From: Paraferrimonas sedimenticola
GTDB lineage: Bacteria; Pseudomonadota; Gammaproteobacteria; Enterobacterales; Shewanellaceae
Assembly (NCBI RefSeq): GCF_002282855.1
Contig: NZ_NRIR01000003.1
Location: 248,001 to 312,000 of the forward strand
Length of the DNA: 64,000 nucleotides
Direction of reading: 5' to 3'
The translations under genes and the position numbers were made by a program. Under the pieces are notes generated by a model. That model was not told the origin of the DNA and ran no database searches. It saw nothing but the letters and a program-made list of their open reading frames with translations. Shown one piece after another: positions 9,479-18,983 of this stretch (its first letter is position 1; each line of letters opens with the position of its first letter).

Positions 9479-9874
9479 TTACTCTTTGTCAAAGCTATCC
9501 ACGACAATTGCTCCCATGGAGGCTGGCATGGTGATAACCACTATGCGCTTTAGCGCGATAGCGGGATCGCTAAGTAGTGGTAATTTGTCTAAACAAATGA
9601 GAATCAAAGCCACCACCAGTGCCGCTATCAAATACGCGGCGACCACACGGAATACAAAGGCAAAAATGCGATTGGCTACCTGGCGTTGAAATACACTTTC
9701 ATAGGTGTAGAGTGCCAAGAAAAACAGCGACAACAACGCCAGTAGCAATAAGTTCTGGTTTGGCAAATTCTCACCAAGCCGCCAGGCTTCTTCTGAAAAA
9801 GAAATGGGCACGCCTAGCGCAAACGCACCAACTAAAATTTGGCTGAGATCTTCGCTGTTAAAGTTTGACTTCAT
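9479..9874 (-). CDS. DUF2391 family integral membrane protein
   Basis: 131 residues with four predicted membrane segments, beginning FSEEAWRL in the style of DUF2391/TIGR02587 proteins. Conserved features are ILVGAFALGVPISFSEE near the start and MPASMGAIVVDSF at the end. Function is unknown for the family. It lies 10 bp downstream of the MFS gene on the same strand and is probably co-transcribed with it. Confidence 0.75.
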   Translation of the reverse strand: MKSNFNSEDLSQILVGAFALGVPISFSEEAWRLGENLPNQNLLLLALLSLFFLALYTYESVFQRQVANRIFAFVFRVVAAYLIAALVVALILICLDKLPLLSDPAIALKRIVVITMPASMGAIVVDSFDKE

Positions 9875-9884
9875 ATGACAAAGC

Positions 9885-11090
9885 TTAGTCTTTGTTTTTA
9901 CTCATAAGAAAAGTTATCGACAAGGCGGATGCCGCCGCAAAAAGTACAAAGCTGGCATTGATTGACCATTGGGCCAGCAATGCGCTGGCAGCACCCAAGG
10001 CCAACAACCACAGACCCATAACACTGTTGGCTATCGCGACATAGTCGGTTCGTCGATTGCCTTTCGCCATGTTAACCAGCAACACCTTTCGGCCTAGACG
10101 CACCCCTTGGTGAGCAATCGAAAGCACTAACGCCAGCCCGAAAAACGCGAGCATGGAAACCGCATTGCTTGAAAAACTGAAAAGCGCCGCCGCTAAGCAA
10201 CTGATACTGGTTAAGGCTGCGGCGAGAATCAACACTCGTCGACAATTCCAATCAGCGAGCTTGCCCCAAATTGCACCACTGGTCAGGCTGGCAATACCGC
10301 TGATGATGACAAATGCACCCAGTCCCCAAAAAGAATCAGGGTGAGTTCGCTGAGCCAGGATGATAACGAAGGGAATGGATAATCCAGAACCTGCTAACAA
10401 AGCTCTGGCAAGGATGAAACGCCGAAAGTCTGGTTCTGTTTTTAGCAGTGCAAGTGTGTCGAGCAAGTTTTGTGACGCATTGTTATCGAGTGACTCAGTT
10501 TCGCTGGCGGGCTCTTGTAAGCGTGAGGTGAGGGCGGCACCAAGCAACCAACACAGTCCGGCAGTTAGCAAGAGTACAAAATAAACATCACTGGATAACT
10601 GGCTTCGATAAAGGATTAAGGCTCCAATACCTAAAGTGACCACGCCTGCCAAAGAAGCGCTTAGGCCAGAAACGCTGCCTCTTTGGGCTTCTTCTACGGT
10701 TTTGCCAAGCAAGTCTTTGGCGGTCAAGGAGCACAAGCCGCGAGCAAGACTCAAAACAAGAACTAAAACTAGCACGCCGGTGCCTAACACTATCGGGCTG
10801 GTACTTTGGAACACCAGCAGAGCGATGGCGAGAATACTCAAGGCCTGAATTACAGCCCCTAGCGCGTTAAGTGTTTTTCTGTGGCGCTTGGTCTTGACCC
10901 AAGGACCGAATATTAGTTGTGGAAGGAGCGAACCAGATTCTCTGATTGGGACTAGCAAGCCACTGACAAACACAGGAATACCCACACCGTTTAGCAGCCA
11001 CGGCAGAACCACTTTGGCGCTTGAAAGCTCATCGGCAGTTTTGCTTAAAAATTGGCTGCCTATCAGCAGCAGTCGGTTGGATTTAGACAA
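9885..11090 (-). CDS. MFS permease
   Basis: 401 residues with about 12 hydrophobic segments. The cytoplasmic loop between helices 2 and 3 has the basic stretch GPWVKTKRHRKTL, a weak version of the MFS loop motif. The N-terminus (MSKSNRLLLIGSQFLSKTADEL) has no signal peptide, as is usual for MFS proteins. The substrate cannot be predicted. It is upstream of, and probably co-transcribed with, the DUF2391 gene. Confidence 0.8.
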   Translation of the reverse strand: MSKSNRLLLIGSQFLSKTADELSSAKVVLPWLLNGVGIPVFVSGLLVPIRESGSLLPQLIFGPWVKTKRHRKTLNALGAVIQALSILAIALLVFQSTSPIVLGTGVLVLVLVLSLARGLCSLTAKDLLGKTVEEAQRGSVSGLSASLAGVVTLGIGALILYRSQLSSDVYFVLLLTAGLCWLLGAALTSRLQEPASETESLDNNASQNLLDTLALLKTEPDFRRFILARALLAGSGLSIPFVIILAQRTHPDSFWGLGAFVIISGIASLTSGAIWGKLADWNCRRVLILAAALTSISCLAAALFSFSSNAVSMLAFFGLALVLSIAHQGVRLGRKVLLVNMAKGNRRTDYVAIANSVMGLWLLALGAASALLAQWSINASFVLFAAASALSITFLMSKNKD

Positions 11091-11128
11091 GAGGGTTCCG
11101 TAAGCGCTAAAGCATCACACAGAGTGAG

Positions 11129-11149
11129 GGTGGTCGTGAATCGACCACC
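11129..11149 (-). terminator. Hairpin between Rap1a-like and MFS genes
   Basis: GGTGGTCG (11129-11136) and CGACCACC (11142-11149) form a perfect 8-bp stem with a 5-base loop, 25 bp after the Rap1a-like gene. There is no clear U-run, so it may be a weak or Rho-assisted end. Confidence 0.45.
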
Positions 11150-11173
11150 GTTTAGCGAACTATTTGATTCAAG

Positions 11174-11617
11174 CTAACCGCGGCAGGGAAACTCTTCTCT
11201 GATGATGTCATATACCTGCTCTTTCAACGGATCTCTTGAGCTGGCCTTGGTCGGTAGCAACTTGAGTATTTGCATGACTGTGTCGTCGGTTACTCGATCG
11301 CCGGGCAGACAAAACTGAGCAAAATAGGTCGCGGGCACACCCTCGTGCTCACCGCCCACTCGATGAGAAAATGCGCGTTTTGAAAAATTGGAAGTAAAAC
11401 CACGCTCGGCTTTAATCCCCTCTAGTGTGGCCGCATCGGTAACTACAGCACCCTCTAGAAAGCCCTTCACGTATTGGAAGCAGGGTTGGTCAACCGCTTC
11501 TGAATTCGATAGTTTGGCCAAGTCACAACTATCCGTTGAGGTAAAAGTTTCGCTTCTTGCGCTGTGTGTCAAAGTGACACCCACAACGACCGTTAACCAC
11601 AAAATTACTCTAAGCAT
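11174..11617 (-). CDS. Exported Rap1a/Tai-like small protein
   Basis: 147 residues from the ATG at 11617, which has a strong site (AGGGAGAAAACT) before it; upstream in-frame starts are less likely. A signal peptide covers residues 1-23 (ending SARS). The mature part has the Cys pattern of the Rap1a/Tai fold: CDLAK, PCFQYVKGFLEG, FCLPGDRVTDDTVMQIL and a terminal FPC. The fold is named after type VI immunity proteins but is widespread in small exported proteins with other or unknown roles. The start overlaps the nhaA stop by 8 bp, so the two are co-translated. No effector gene is nearby. Confidence 0.7.
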   Translation of the reverse strand: MLRVILWLTVVVGVTLTHSARSETFTSTDSCDLAKLSNSEAVDQPCFQYVKGFLEGAVVTDAATLEGIKAERGFTSNFSKRAFSHRVGGEHEGVPATYFAQFCLPGDRVTDDTVMQILKLLPTKASSRDPLKEQVYDIIREEFPCRG

Positions 11618-12806
11618 AGTTTTCTCCCTTTGATGCTTTGACTTTATTCGTTCCGCTCCCCGCAAGTACAAGCGCGGCCGTTATTGCTGATAAGAATGAG
11701 CCCATAAGAACACCGACTTTCACACTTATATTGTAGTACTCCCCTTGTTCTTCAAAGGCTAGCGAGCCTATGAATAAACTCATGGTAAAGCCGATACCAC
11801 AGAGTAAACAGACACCGTAGAGCTGACGCCACGACGCGCCTTCGGGCAGTTTGGCAAGGCCTGCTTTGACCACTAACCAACAACTGCCAAAGATGCCGAT
11901 CTGTTTGCCCAAAAACAGTGCCGTTGCAATCCCGATAGAAACCGGGTTGAAGAGTGTTTCAGCTGATGCGTCCAGAACTCGAACACCAGCGTTGGCGAAG
12001 GCGAACAAAGGCAACACCAAAAAACCAACCCAAGGTTCGAGCGTATGCTCGATGTGGGGAGCCATCGGCTTGTCCGCATAGTTTGGCAATTTGAGTGGTA
12101 TGAACCAGGCCAAAGCAAATCCGGCGAGTGTGGCGTGTACTCCAGACTTGAGCACTGCCGCCCAAACAACAACGCCCACCAATATGTATGCGGCTTGGGA
12201 TCTCACCTGAAATCGATTGAGCACAAACAAGCCAGCCAAGCCCGCCAGAGCGACCCCAAGCGACAGCTGCGATAAGTCTTGCGAGTAGAAAATGGCAATG
12301 ATGATGATCGCGCCAATGTCATCAAAGATGGCCACGCTGAGAAGGAATATCTTGAGTGAGGTTGGTAGGCGGTCACCGAACAACACGTACAGACCAACAG
12401 CAAAAGCGATATCTGTCGCCGATGGGATTGCCCAGCCTCGCATGGCAATAGCGTCGTCAAGGTTGAATGCAACGTAAACCAGGGCAGGGAACACAATACC
12501 AGCAATTGCGGCGACCGCAGGCAGCAGCACTTGTGATGGCTTAGAGAGCTGGCCTTCGAGTAATTCTCTTTTGACTTCCAGACCAATCAAGAAAAAGAAA
12601 ATAGCCATCAGGCCATCGTTGATCCAGAGTACAAAGGGTTTAGCAATTTCAAAGTCGCCAAAGCGAAAAGTGACCGGAATATTGAGAAAATCTGCGTAAA
12701 AGCCGGCTAATGATGAATTGGCTAGTATTAGCGCGAACACCGCCGCGATAACTAGTAACACGCCGCTGGCAGCATCGTGTTTGATGAGTTTAATCACTGA
12801 GTTCAT
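11610..12806 (-). CDS. nhaA: NhaA Na+/H+ antiporter
   Basis: 398 residues, near E. coli NhaA (388), with about 12 membrane segments. The ion-binding Asp pair is present in SVAIFDDIGAIIIIAI, and the N-terminal ASGVLLVIAAVFALILANS is typical. It exports sodium in exchange for protons, which suits a marine cell. The 3' end overlaps the Rap1a-like gene, so a small exported protein is made from the same message. The gene is divergent from the MscS gene at 12983 across 176 bp. Confidence 0.95.
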   Translation of the reverse strand: MNSVIKLIKHDAASGVLLVIAAVFALILANSSLAGFYADFLNIPVTFRFGDFEIAKPFVLWINDGLMAIFFFLIGLEVKRELLEGQLSKPSQVLLPAVAAIAGIVFPALVYVAFNLDDAIAMRGWAIPSATDIAFAVGLYVLFGDRLPTSLKIFLLSVAIFDDIGAIIIIAIFYSQDLSQLSLGVALAGLAGLFVLNRFQVRSQAAYILVGVVVWAAVLKSGVHATLAGFALAWFIPLKLPNYADKPMAPHIEHTLEPWVGFLVLPLFAFANAGVRVLDASAETLFNPVSIGIATALFLGKQIGIFGSCWLVVKAGLAKLPEGASWRQLYGVCLLCGIGFTMSLFIGSLAFEEQGEYYNISVKVGVLMGSFLSAITAALVLAGSGTNKVKASKGENYA

Positions 12807-12982
12807 GTCGTTAGCTCTCCCTACTCACGAGCTTAGGTAAACGCACAAATTTACGTTTTAGATCATAGCCTAACTGAAGAAAGTCGCTCGAAACTTAGGC
12901 GACAAATTGTTGTTGCAAGCAAAGGCGTTACGTGTAACTTAGACTCTAGATAGGCAGCTGTAGCCGGTATTTAGGTGAAATA

Positions 12983-13837
12983 ATGTTGAGCGATATTGTC
13001 AGTTTTTTTGAGATCACCCTGTTCACTTTCAATGAAGAGCCCATCGCCTTGTGGGAAATCTTGATGGTGCCCGTGGGCATTTTGGTCGCTTTTTGGGCGG
13101 CGAGAATGTTGATTAAGGGGGTATCAAATCGTCTCGCTGCTAAGAATAAAGACCCCAATATCATTCTATTGATAGAGCGCATACTGTTTGTGCTGACGAT
13201 TGCGGTAATTTTTCTGACGACCTTGTCACTGCTAAATATTCCAATCACAGCGTTTGCTTTTCTCTCCGGCGCGATTGCCATTGGTTTTGGTTTTGGCGCA
13301 CAAAACATCATCAACAATTTCATTAGTGGCTGGATCCTCATCGGCGAAAAACCCATACGTTTGGGGGATTTTTTGGAGCTCGAGGGGTTCAAAGGAACGG
13401 TAGAGCAAATTAGCACTCGCTCCACGCGCATTCGCCGCGTCGACGGGGTGCACCTGTTAGTGCCCAACAGCAAGTTACTCGAAAACACAGTGATCAACTG
13501 GACTCTAAGAGACAAGCTAGTTCGAGGTTCGGTGAAAGTAGGGGTGGCTTACGGCAGCGATGTAAAGCTGGTGGCTCAATTAATCGAGCAGGTGGCTCTT
13601 GAGCAAAATCAGATATTAGATGTGCCACCGCCTCAGGTATTCTTTCAGGATTTCGGCGACAACGCGTTGGTGTTTGAGGTGCTGTTTTGGATTAATTCCA
13701 CCGCTGAGGGTGGCATACGAGCTGCGGCTAGCAAAGTTCGCTTCGCCATAGACGAGTCGTTCAATCAACACAAGATCGTTATCGCTTTCCCGCAAAGGGA
13801 CATACATGTTGATGGCGAGCTGAAACTCACACGATAG
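12983..13837 (+). CDS. MscS-family mechanosensitive channel
   Basis: 284 residues, the E. coli MscS size class. Three membrane helices are followed by the pore-lining and beta-domain signature FGFGAQNIINNFISG and GEKPIRLGDFLELEGFKGTV. The C-terminal vestibule is complete. AGGTGAAATA before the ATG gives a good start. It opens under membrane tension to relieve osmotic downshock. It is followed 21 bp later by a CorA-family gene on the same strand. Confidence 0.92.
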   Translation: MLSDIVSFFEITLFTFNEEPIALWEILMVPVGILVAFWAARMLIKGVSNRLAAKNKDPNIILLIERILFVLTIAVIFLTTLSLLNIPITAFAFLSGAIAIGFGFGAQNIINNFISGWILIGEKPIRLGDFLELEGFKGTVEQISTRSTRIRRVDGVHLLVPNSKLLENTVINWTLRDKLVRGSVKVGVAYGSDVKLVAQLIEQVALEQNQILDVPPPQVFFQDFGDNALVFEVLFWINSTAEGGIRAAASKVRFAIDESFNQHKIVIAFPQRDIHVDGELKLTR

Positions 13838-13858
13838 ATTTGGTGCTAGGGACCTGGA

Positions 13859-14821
13859 ATGATACGAGCAGCATGGTTACTCAATAATCAACTCAGCTTT
13901 GGCAGTGTGGAGCTGATACCAGACTGGCAGCAGCAGGGAGGTCAGCTCTGGCTAGACATGGTTGATGAGCCTCAAAGCCAAGAGGCCGAATTGCTCAGGA
14001 GTTTGGGTTGTCACAGCCTGGCCATTGCCGATGCGCAAAAAGACCGCAGACCACCCAAAATAGAAGAGTTCGAACAATTCTGTTTCATCTTGTATCGAGG
14101 TTTTAGCTCGAGCGACGAGCTGCTAGACATTAAAACTCTAGCGCTCGCGGCATTCATTGGTGACGACATACTTATCACTCGCCGAGGCGGTGAATCCATT
14201 GGCGTCAATGCGCTTTGGGAAGAGTCTAAGATAATCAAATACCTGCAAACTCCGCCTTTGCTGTTTGCCAAAATCATGAACGCTTCAGCGAATCGCTACA
14301 TGCAAGCGGTATTGGAAGTTGAGGACGATATTAGCGATTTGGAAGATGCTATGCTCACTGAGTCCAATGACGAGTTAATGCACAAGTTGATAGCGCTCAA
14401 ATCCCATCTTCGAAAAATCCACCGAATTCAGTCCTACCACGTCAAACTGGTTAAGAAAATTATGGCCGGTGAAATGGCACGCTTTGATGTGGAGCAAGGT
14501 GAACTCAAACACAGCATTACCGACGTTTACGATAAGTTTGACCGTTTGGATAGTTTGACCTTGATGTACTACGACCTCTGTGGAGACTTGATTGAAGGCT
14601 ATATATCCCTAAGCTCTCACCAGTTGAATCGCACCATGCAATTACTCACCGTTGTGTCAGTGATATTTGTTCCACTGACTTTTATCGCGGGTATCTATGG
14701 GATGAACTTTGAGTACATTCCTGAGCTTACCTACAAGCATGGCTACTTTATGCTTTGGGGATTCATGCTAGCTGTGGCGAGTGCCTTGGTGTGGACCTTT
14801 AGACGTAAACGATGGCTGTAG
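13859..14821 (+). CDS. CorA/ZntB-family divalent metal transporter
   Basis: 320 residues with a large N-terminal cytoplasmic domain and two C-terminal membrane helices separated by the family pore motif YGMNFEYIPEL. The helix-rich stalk (about residues 140-250) is typical of CorA. The metal could be magnesium, cobalt or, as in ZntB, zinc; the sequence alone does not decide. It probably shares a transcript with the MscS gene 21 bp upstream, grouping two ion-flux proteins. Confidence 0.88.
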   Translation: MIRAAWLLNNQLSFGSVELIPDWQQQGGQLWLDMVDEPQSQEAELLRSLGCHSLAIADAQKDRRPPKIEEFEQFCFILYRGFSSSDELLDIKTLALAAFIGDDILITRRGGESIGVNALWEESKIIKYLQTPPLLFAKIMNASANRYMQAVLEVEDDISDLEDAMLTESNDELMHKLIALKSHLRKIHRIQSYHVKLVKKIMAGEMARFDVEQGELKHSITDVYDKFDRLDSLTLMYYDLCGDLIEGYISLSSHQLNRTMQLLTVVSVIFVPLTFIAGIYGMNFEYIPELTYKHGYFMLWGFMLAVASALVWTFRRKRWL

Positions 14822-14828
14822 CAGAGCG

Positions 14829-14856
14829 CCACAGCAGTAATCAGCGACTGCTGTGG
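14829..14856. terminator. Bidirectional hairpin between convergent genes
   Basis: CCACAGCAGT (14829-14838) pairs perfectly with ACTGCTGTGG (14847-14856) over an 8-base loop. It lies in the 46 bp between the convergent corA-family and glnD stops. The U-tail is poor on both sides. Confidence 0.6.
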
Positions 14857-14867
14857 GCTTCAGTCAT

Positions 14868-17396
14868 TTATGCCAATTGACGCTCCACCGCTTTAATCAC
14901 ACTGTCTGAATCGGCATGGGATTGTTCATCTGTTCGAGGTGAGACTAAAAACACATTGTCGCAACTTTCCCCAAGCGCAGTGATTTTGGCGGAGTGAATG
15001 CGTAAATTCATCGAGTCAAAGGCTTTGCAGATACTCTCCATGTGATTGGGATCATCTAGGGCTTTGATGCGAATGAGGAAGGTGTCATCGCTCAGCTTTT
15101 CTACAATCTCAACTTCGGCGGGCTCGTCAAAGTTACGCAGATGGCGCGGGTTATTTAACGCTACATTAATTTCACCCTCAGCAATCAACTGCGTTATTTT
15201 GCTCTGCAACTTTTCGAGTCTCAAATCGTCTAAAATCGGCTTGTGGTTTTCGTCCAATAATTTGATTATTTCAATGACTTTTCCGTCATCAGTCGAGAAT
15301 ATTTCAACTTCTTTTACATTGAATTTTGCAGAGCGAATTAAGTTAAATACATTTAAGAATAAATAGGGCATATCTTGAGTGTAGATTATCAAACCCGTAC
15401 AGTTCTCGCTGTCCATTTGAAAAATAGAGATCTGCTCGCCAGAATTGAACGTTCGGATCAATTGTTCTTGAGACTCTTCTAGATTCAGTCGGTTGTCTAG
15501 TATGGACACCAGCGAGTTTGGCAGACGATTAAAACGCTCACCCTTCATTTTGATTTCCGCATAGCTAGCTTGCATCGAATCCTCAAGCTTTGTCTCCGTT
15601 TCTATCCCACCGACAATATTGTCCAGCAGTGCTTGGTAAAGTTTGTGCAGCTGGGACTCGTGCCAATCGTTCCAATGCTGATCATTGGTCGCTTTCATGT
15701 CTGCCACTGTAAAAGCAAACAAGGCGTTTAAGCGCATCCGTGAACTAATCTTTTTCGCCAGTGGAATAGCAGCTCTGACGTCATCTAAGTTCAAGGTTTG
15801 AATTGCGGTTGTCATCGCGTGTTGGTTTACTATTAGCCATTCGATCAATTCGGTTTCGTAGGCGGTAAAGTCGTGCAGCTGAGCAAATTCGGCCATTTTC
15901 TCGCCACTGCGTTGAGCGCTCTGTGAGCATAGTTCCCCGCCAACGTGATGAAACAGTAGCGCTGTGGTAAGCGCGGTCTTGTGCTGAACTTGAGCGCAGA
16001 TTTGATAGGTTTCACTCTTGCTGGCAGATGCCCAGATTGACTTTATTTGCTTGACCGCTTGTACAGCGTGCTCGTCGGTGGTGTACGCGTTGTGCATATC
16101 AAATTGCATCTTGCCCTCGATGCTACGCCAATCTGACCAGTAACTGGCCAGTACGCCATAGCGATGCATCCAACCTATTGCGCTCTTATGGCAGTTTGGG
16201 TGATCAAGTATTTGAATCAGCAACTTTCTGCAGTCTTGATAGTCTTTAAGCTCTCCTAACAAGCGTCTTCGATTTTGGCGTAATCTTCGCAGTGTGTGAG
16301 GACAGATATCTGTAATATTAGGATGCTGAAGCAGGTGATGAAACAGTTTCAACACATTGCTTTTTTTAATGAATGCTGTGTCTGTAGCGCTGTGCAACAC
16401 ACGATTTTGCAGGTAAAAAACCTCGTCTAACCACTGTCGTTCTTGTGTGCTGGGAAAGACCTCTTCGGACAGGCGGTCGAGAATGATCTTATTCAACTCG
16501 CGGATTCGAGTCATGGCTCGAAACAATTGACGCATCATGCTTTCAATGGCTAGCTGGGTGTCTTTCTCGCCAAAACCCATAAAACTGGCAACCTGGGCTT
16601 GATATTCAAATCGCAGCACATCGCCGGCCCGGTTAGCGACACAGTGCAACGCCCATCGAATTCTACTCAAGTAGTCATAACATTCGGAAAACTCGTTGTA
16701 CTCATCGCTGGTCAGAAAGATCTTGGCAGGTTTTTCTGGCTGCACTTGCGCTGAGTATTTCTGTGCTAGCCAATTGGCTGTATGGAAATCACGTAACCCA
16801 CCGGGCTGAGTCTTTAGGTTGGGCTCCAAATACAAAGCGGTTTGTTTGATCTTTTCGTGACGCTTGGTTTGCTCGGTTAACTTGGCTTTGAAAAAGCCCT
16901 GCTTAGTCCAAACCGACTCTTGGTTGAGCGCCCGCAGCACCTCTGCTGAGTACTGCTGATTTCCGCAGATGGTGCGAATTTCCAATAGGTTGGTTGCAAT
17001 GGTGACATCGCTCGCGGCTTGCGCTAAGCAATCATCAACAGCCCTAATCGAATGACCAATCTCCACTCCTAAGTCCCACAATGCAGCGAGAAAGCGCGAC
17101 AGCTGTTGCTGTTGCTCGTCGGTTAGAGGGCTTTGGTGAAGGACACAGATATCCAGATCCGATTGGGGATGGAGTCGCTGTCGCCCGTAGCCGCCAACCG
17201 CGTTTAGCGATAGGCTGCTTTGGCATAGGCCGAACTGTTCCCACAAGGAAACCAACACAGTGTCGAGATAGGCGGCCCGCTCTCGCTCTAACTCTGCGAT
17301 AGAGGACGAGAAAAAATCCTGGGTTTGTCGTTTACCGAACTCTTTTAGGGCCTGGCGCAAATCTGCGCCAGACGCTTTTGGATGTGCTGCAATCAT
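14868..17396 (-). CDS. glnD: GlnD, PII uridylyltransferase with altered HD domain
   Basis: 842 residues, slightly short for GlnD (about 850-890). The order is a nucleotidyltransferase domain with an intact active site (GGYG 68-71, then D80 and D82), a linker with QPGGLRDFHT (197-206), an HD domain (about 435-560) and two C-terminal ACT domains. GlnD adds UMP to PII under nitrogen limitation and removes it through the HD domain. The HD domain looks damaged: the first His remains (H443 in YTTDEH), but the family motif LFHDIAKGRGGDH is replaced by LFHHVGGELC at 481-490, losing the key Asp and the following His. Uridylylation should survive; UMP removal may not. AAAGGA precedes the ATG. Confidence 0.9.
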   Translation of the reverse strand: MIAAHPKASGADLRQALKEFGKRQTQDFFSSSIAELERERAAYLDTVLVSLWEQFGLCQSSLSLNAVGGYGRQRLHPQSDLDICVLHQSPLTDEQQQQLSRFLAALWDLGVEIGHSIRAVDDCLAQAASDVTIATNLLEIRTICGNQQYSAEVLRALNQESVWTKQGFFKAKLTEQTKRHEKIKQTALYLEPNLKTQPGGLRDFHTANWLAQKYSAQVQPEKPAKIFLTSDEYNEFSECYDYLSRIRWALHCVANRAGDVLRFEYQAQVASFMGFGEKDTQLAIESMMRQLFRAMTRIRELNKIILDRLSEEVFPSTQERQWLDEVFYLQNRVLHSATDTAFIKKSNVLKLFHHLLQHPNITDICPHTLRRLRQNRRRLLGELKDYQDCRKLLIQILDHPNCHKSAIGWMHRYGVLASYWSDWRSIEGKMQFDMHNAYTTDEHAVQAVKQIKSIWASASKSETYQICAQVQHKTALTTALLFHHVGGELCSQSAQRSGEKMAEFAQLHDFTAYETELIEWLIVNQHAMTTAIQTLNLDDVRAAIPLAKKISSRMRLNALFAFTVADMKATNDQHWNDWHESQLHKLYQALLDNIVGGIETETKLEDSMQASYAEIKMKGERFNRLPNSLVSILDNRLNLEESQEQLIRTFNSGEQISIFQMDSENCTGLIIYTQDMPYLFLNVFNLIRSAKFNVKEVEIFSTDDGKVIEIIKLLDENHKPILDDLRLEKLQSKITQLIAEGEINVALNNPRHLRNFDEPAEVEIVEKLSDDTFLIRIKALDDPNHMESICKAFDSMNLRIHSAKITALGESCDNVFLVSPRTDEQSHADSDSVIKAVERQLA

Positions 17397-17457
17397 GGTG
17401 TTCCTTTGGGCAACATTTTTATTGAATTAAGTCTATTGGGTAATCGACTGCTTGAGG

Positions 17458-17811
17458 CTAGCTCACATAGGCCATGTGGCGAACCGCGTGTAATTTCTCG
17501 AGCACGAACTCTCGAGGAATTTCGGTGGAGACTGGGCTGGTAAGCACCACATAACTGTCGTCATCAAAACTGACAGACGAATCAGTGGCATAGATTTCAA
17601 AACCATGAGGGAAGAAATAGATGGCCAAAGGCTGTTTGACCCGCAAGGATACGTATTGAAGCCCTCGACGTAGGCCAATCATTTTGACAAGACTGGCAAG
17701 CACGGCGACATCGGCATCGCCCAAGTCGTCGATAGAAAGCACCTTGCTGGTAGGGGAATGATAAAAGAATTTGACGTTTAGATTTTTCAAGTACTCTTCA
17801 AAAATCTTCAT
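17458..17811 (-). CDS. Uncharacterised 117-residue protein
   Basis: I do not recognise this protein. It is soluble, without a signal peptide or membrane segment, and contains alternating hydrophobic strands (SLRVKQPLAIYFFPHGFEIYATD). Codon use looks like the neighbours, and AGGAT stands about 14 bases before the ATG. It lies 61 bp upstream of glnD on the same strand and downstream of the amidoligase gene, separated from that by 165 bp of AT-rich DNA. A nitrogen-linked role is possible only by context. Confidence 0.6.
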   Translation of the reverse strand: MKIFEEYLKNLNVKFFYHSPTSKVLSIDDLGDADVAVLASLVKMIGLRRGLQYVSLRVKQPLAIYFFPHGFEIYATDSSVSFDDDSYVVLTSPVSTEIPREFVLEKLHAVRHMAYVS

Positions 17812-17976
17812 AAAAATTAATTTATCCTCATCGTTAGAATGAGGTATCGAATACTAGCATTGCTCATTAATAAGTCAAGGGCGTCAATATTAATGATGAA
17901 TTAAATTGCTGTGTTTTAAATCGAATTTTTCTAGTGTTTTAATTGGATTTCTGTGTTCTTTTAGTTGTCGAATTAA

Positions 17977-18939
17977 TTAACTTTTAGCCCATTCGTTTAT
18001 TGCTGAAAAATAAACATTATCAGCTTTTTCTGATGGTGCTTTTATTATTTCAATCAGATGCTTGCTGAAACGAGCTAGCGTGGTCTTGTCTGCAGCTAAC
18101 CGCTCCACTAAACGCCATAATCGCCAAGCTTTGCCGATATTCCAATCGGGGTTATCAATATCACAATTTGGCAGCCGGAAATGAAAGGTGGGCCTTGGAT
18201 TGATTCTGGTATCCTTTACGGCCTGCTCCACCCTTGTACTGTCGATATGAGCGAACAGTGGCAACATGTCCAAACAGCGATTACGAGTGGGGTTTTCGCG
18301 CAGGTAGTCGTCGATGAGCTGCTCCATTGACGGGCGGTAATCCTTCGCTAACACCCGCTGAATATAGTCGGTATCAAAACTGGCAATATAAGGCGTTAGC
18401 TGCCTACTCGTATCGATTATCTCGCGCTCTTCTATCCAATCTCTTAGGCAAAAGTAGGCTCTGAGGTGTTGCAATATTTGGTCTGCGTTTATCGGCGTAA
18501 GCTCTGGATTGAGGTGCATACCAAAGGCGTAACGCAACGAATGCCTAGTGCCCAAAGCGCCATGTTCGCGTAGGGCATCCACCAAAGATTCCAGCTGCAA
18601 AAATTCAGCAGAAGAAATTGGCGGGCTAACCACTTCCCAGGGAACCATCAATTCAGCGGCTTTTTGCGCAAGCTCTAGTGCTTTGGTTTCTAACTCTGCC
18701 GAAACGCTTGGCTCTTCGCTCAGACTTTGTGCCAATTCTTGCAGGGGCTCAGAGTCGAGCTCGATTCTAAAATGACCAAAGCTGGTATCAGTGACTTGAT
18801 ACTCAAACGCTGTTTGCGGCTTAATAATCCCGCCATACAACCGCTTTATTACTCGAGCGATAACGTCCGGGCCTAGGCCGGCAAACTCCAACTCAACACC
18901 GATTCTCCTTTCTGAGTTTTCTAATGGCTTGTCATTCAT
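17977..18939 (-). CDS. Amidoligase-family enzyme (Amidoligase_2)
   Basis: 320 residues of the amidoligase family, a relative of glutamate-cysteine ligase and glutamine synthetase. Signatures are RRIGVELEFAGL (residues 11-22), a strand with FRIELDSEPL, and YAFGMHLNPEL (about 166-176), matching the E-x-E and H-x-N metal and ATP residues. Members join an amine to a glutamate carboxyl. The family usually pairs with a class-I glutamine amidotransferase-like peptidase, and none is present here. The gene follows gdhA by 44 bp on the same strand with its own AGGAG, suggesting the ligase draws on glutamate made by GdhA. The product is unknown. Confidence 0.78.
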   Translation of the reverse strand: MNDKPLENSERRIGVELEFAGLGPDVIARVIKRLYGGIIKPQTAFEYQVTDTSFGHFRIELDSEPLQELAQSLSEEPSVSAELETKALELAQKAAELMVPWEVVSPPISSAEFLQLESLVDALREHGALGTRHSLRYAFGMHLNPELTPINADQILQHLRAYFCLRDWIEEREIIDTSRQLTPYIASFDTDYIQRVLAKDYRPSMEQLIDDYLRENPTRNRCLDMLPLFAHIDSTRVEQAVKDTRINPRPTFHFRLPNCDIDNPDWNIGKAWRLWRLVERLAADKTTLARFSKHLIEIIKAPSEKADNVYFSAINEWAKS

Positions 18940-18983
18940 TGGCTCACTCTCCTGTGAAGTCTTGGTCCATTTTAAGTGCTTTA

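Noticed and set aside
11174-11617. Type VI secretion immunity gene
   Set aside because: The Rap1a/Tai fold is present, but no effector or secretion gene is nearby and it is coupled to nhaA.
12946-13515. 189-residue minus-strand frame
   Set aside because: It lies wholly antisense to the clear MscS gene and has a composition typical of a shadow frame.
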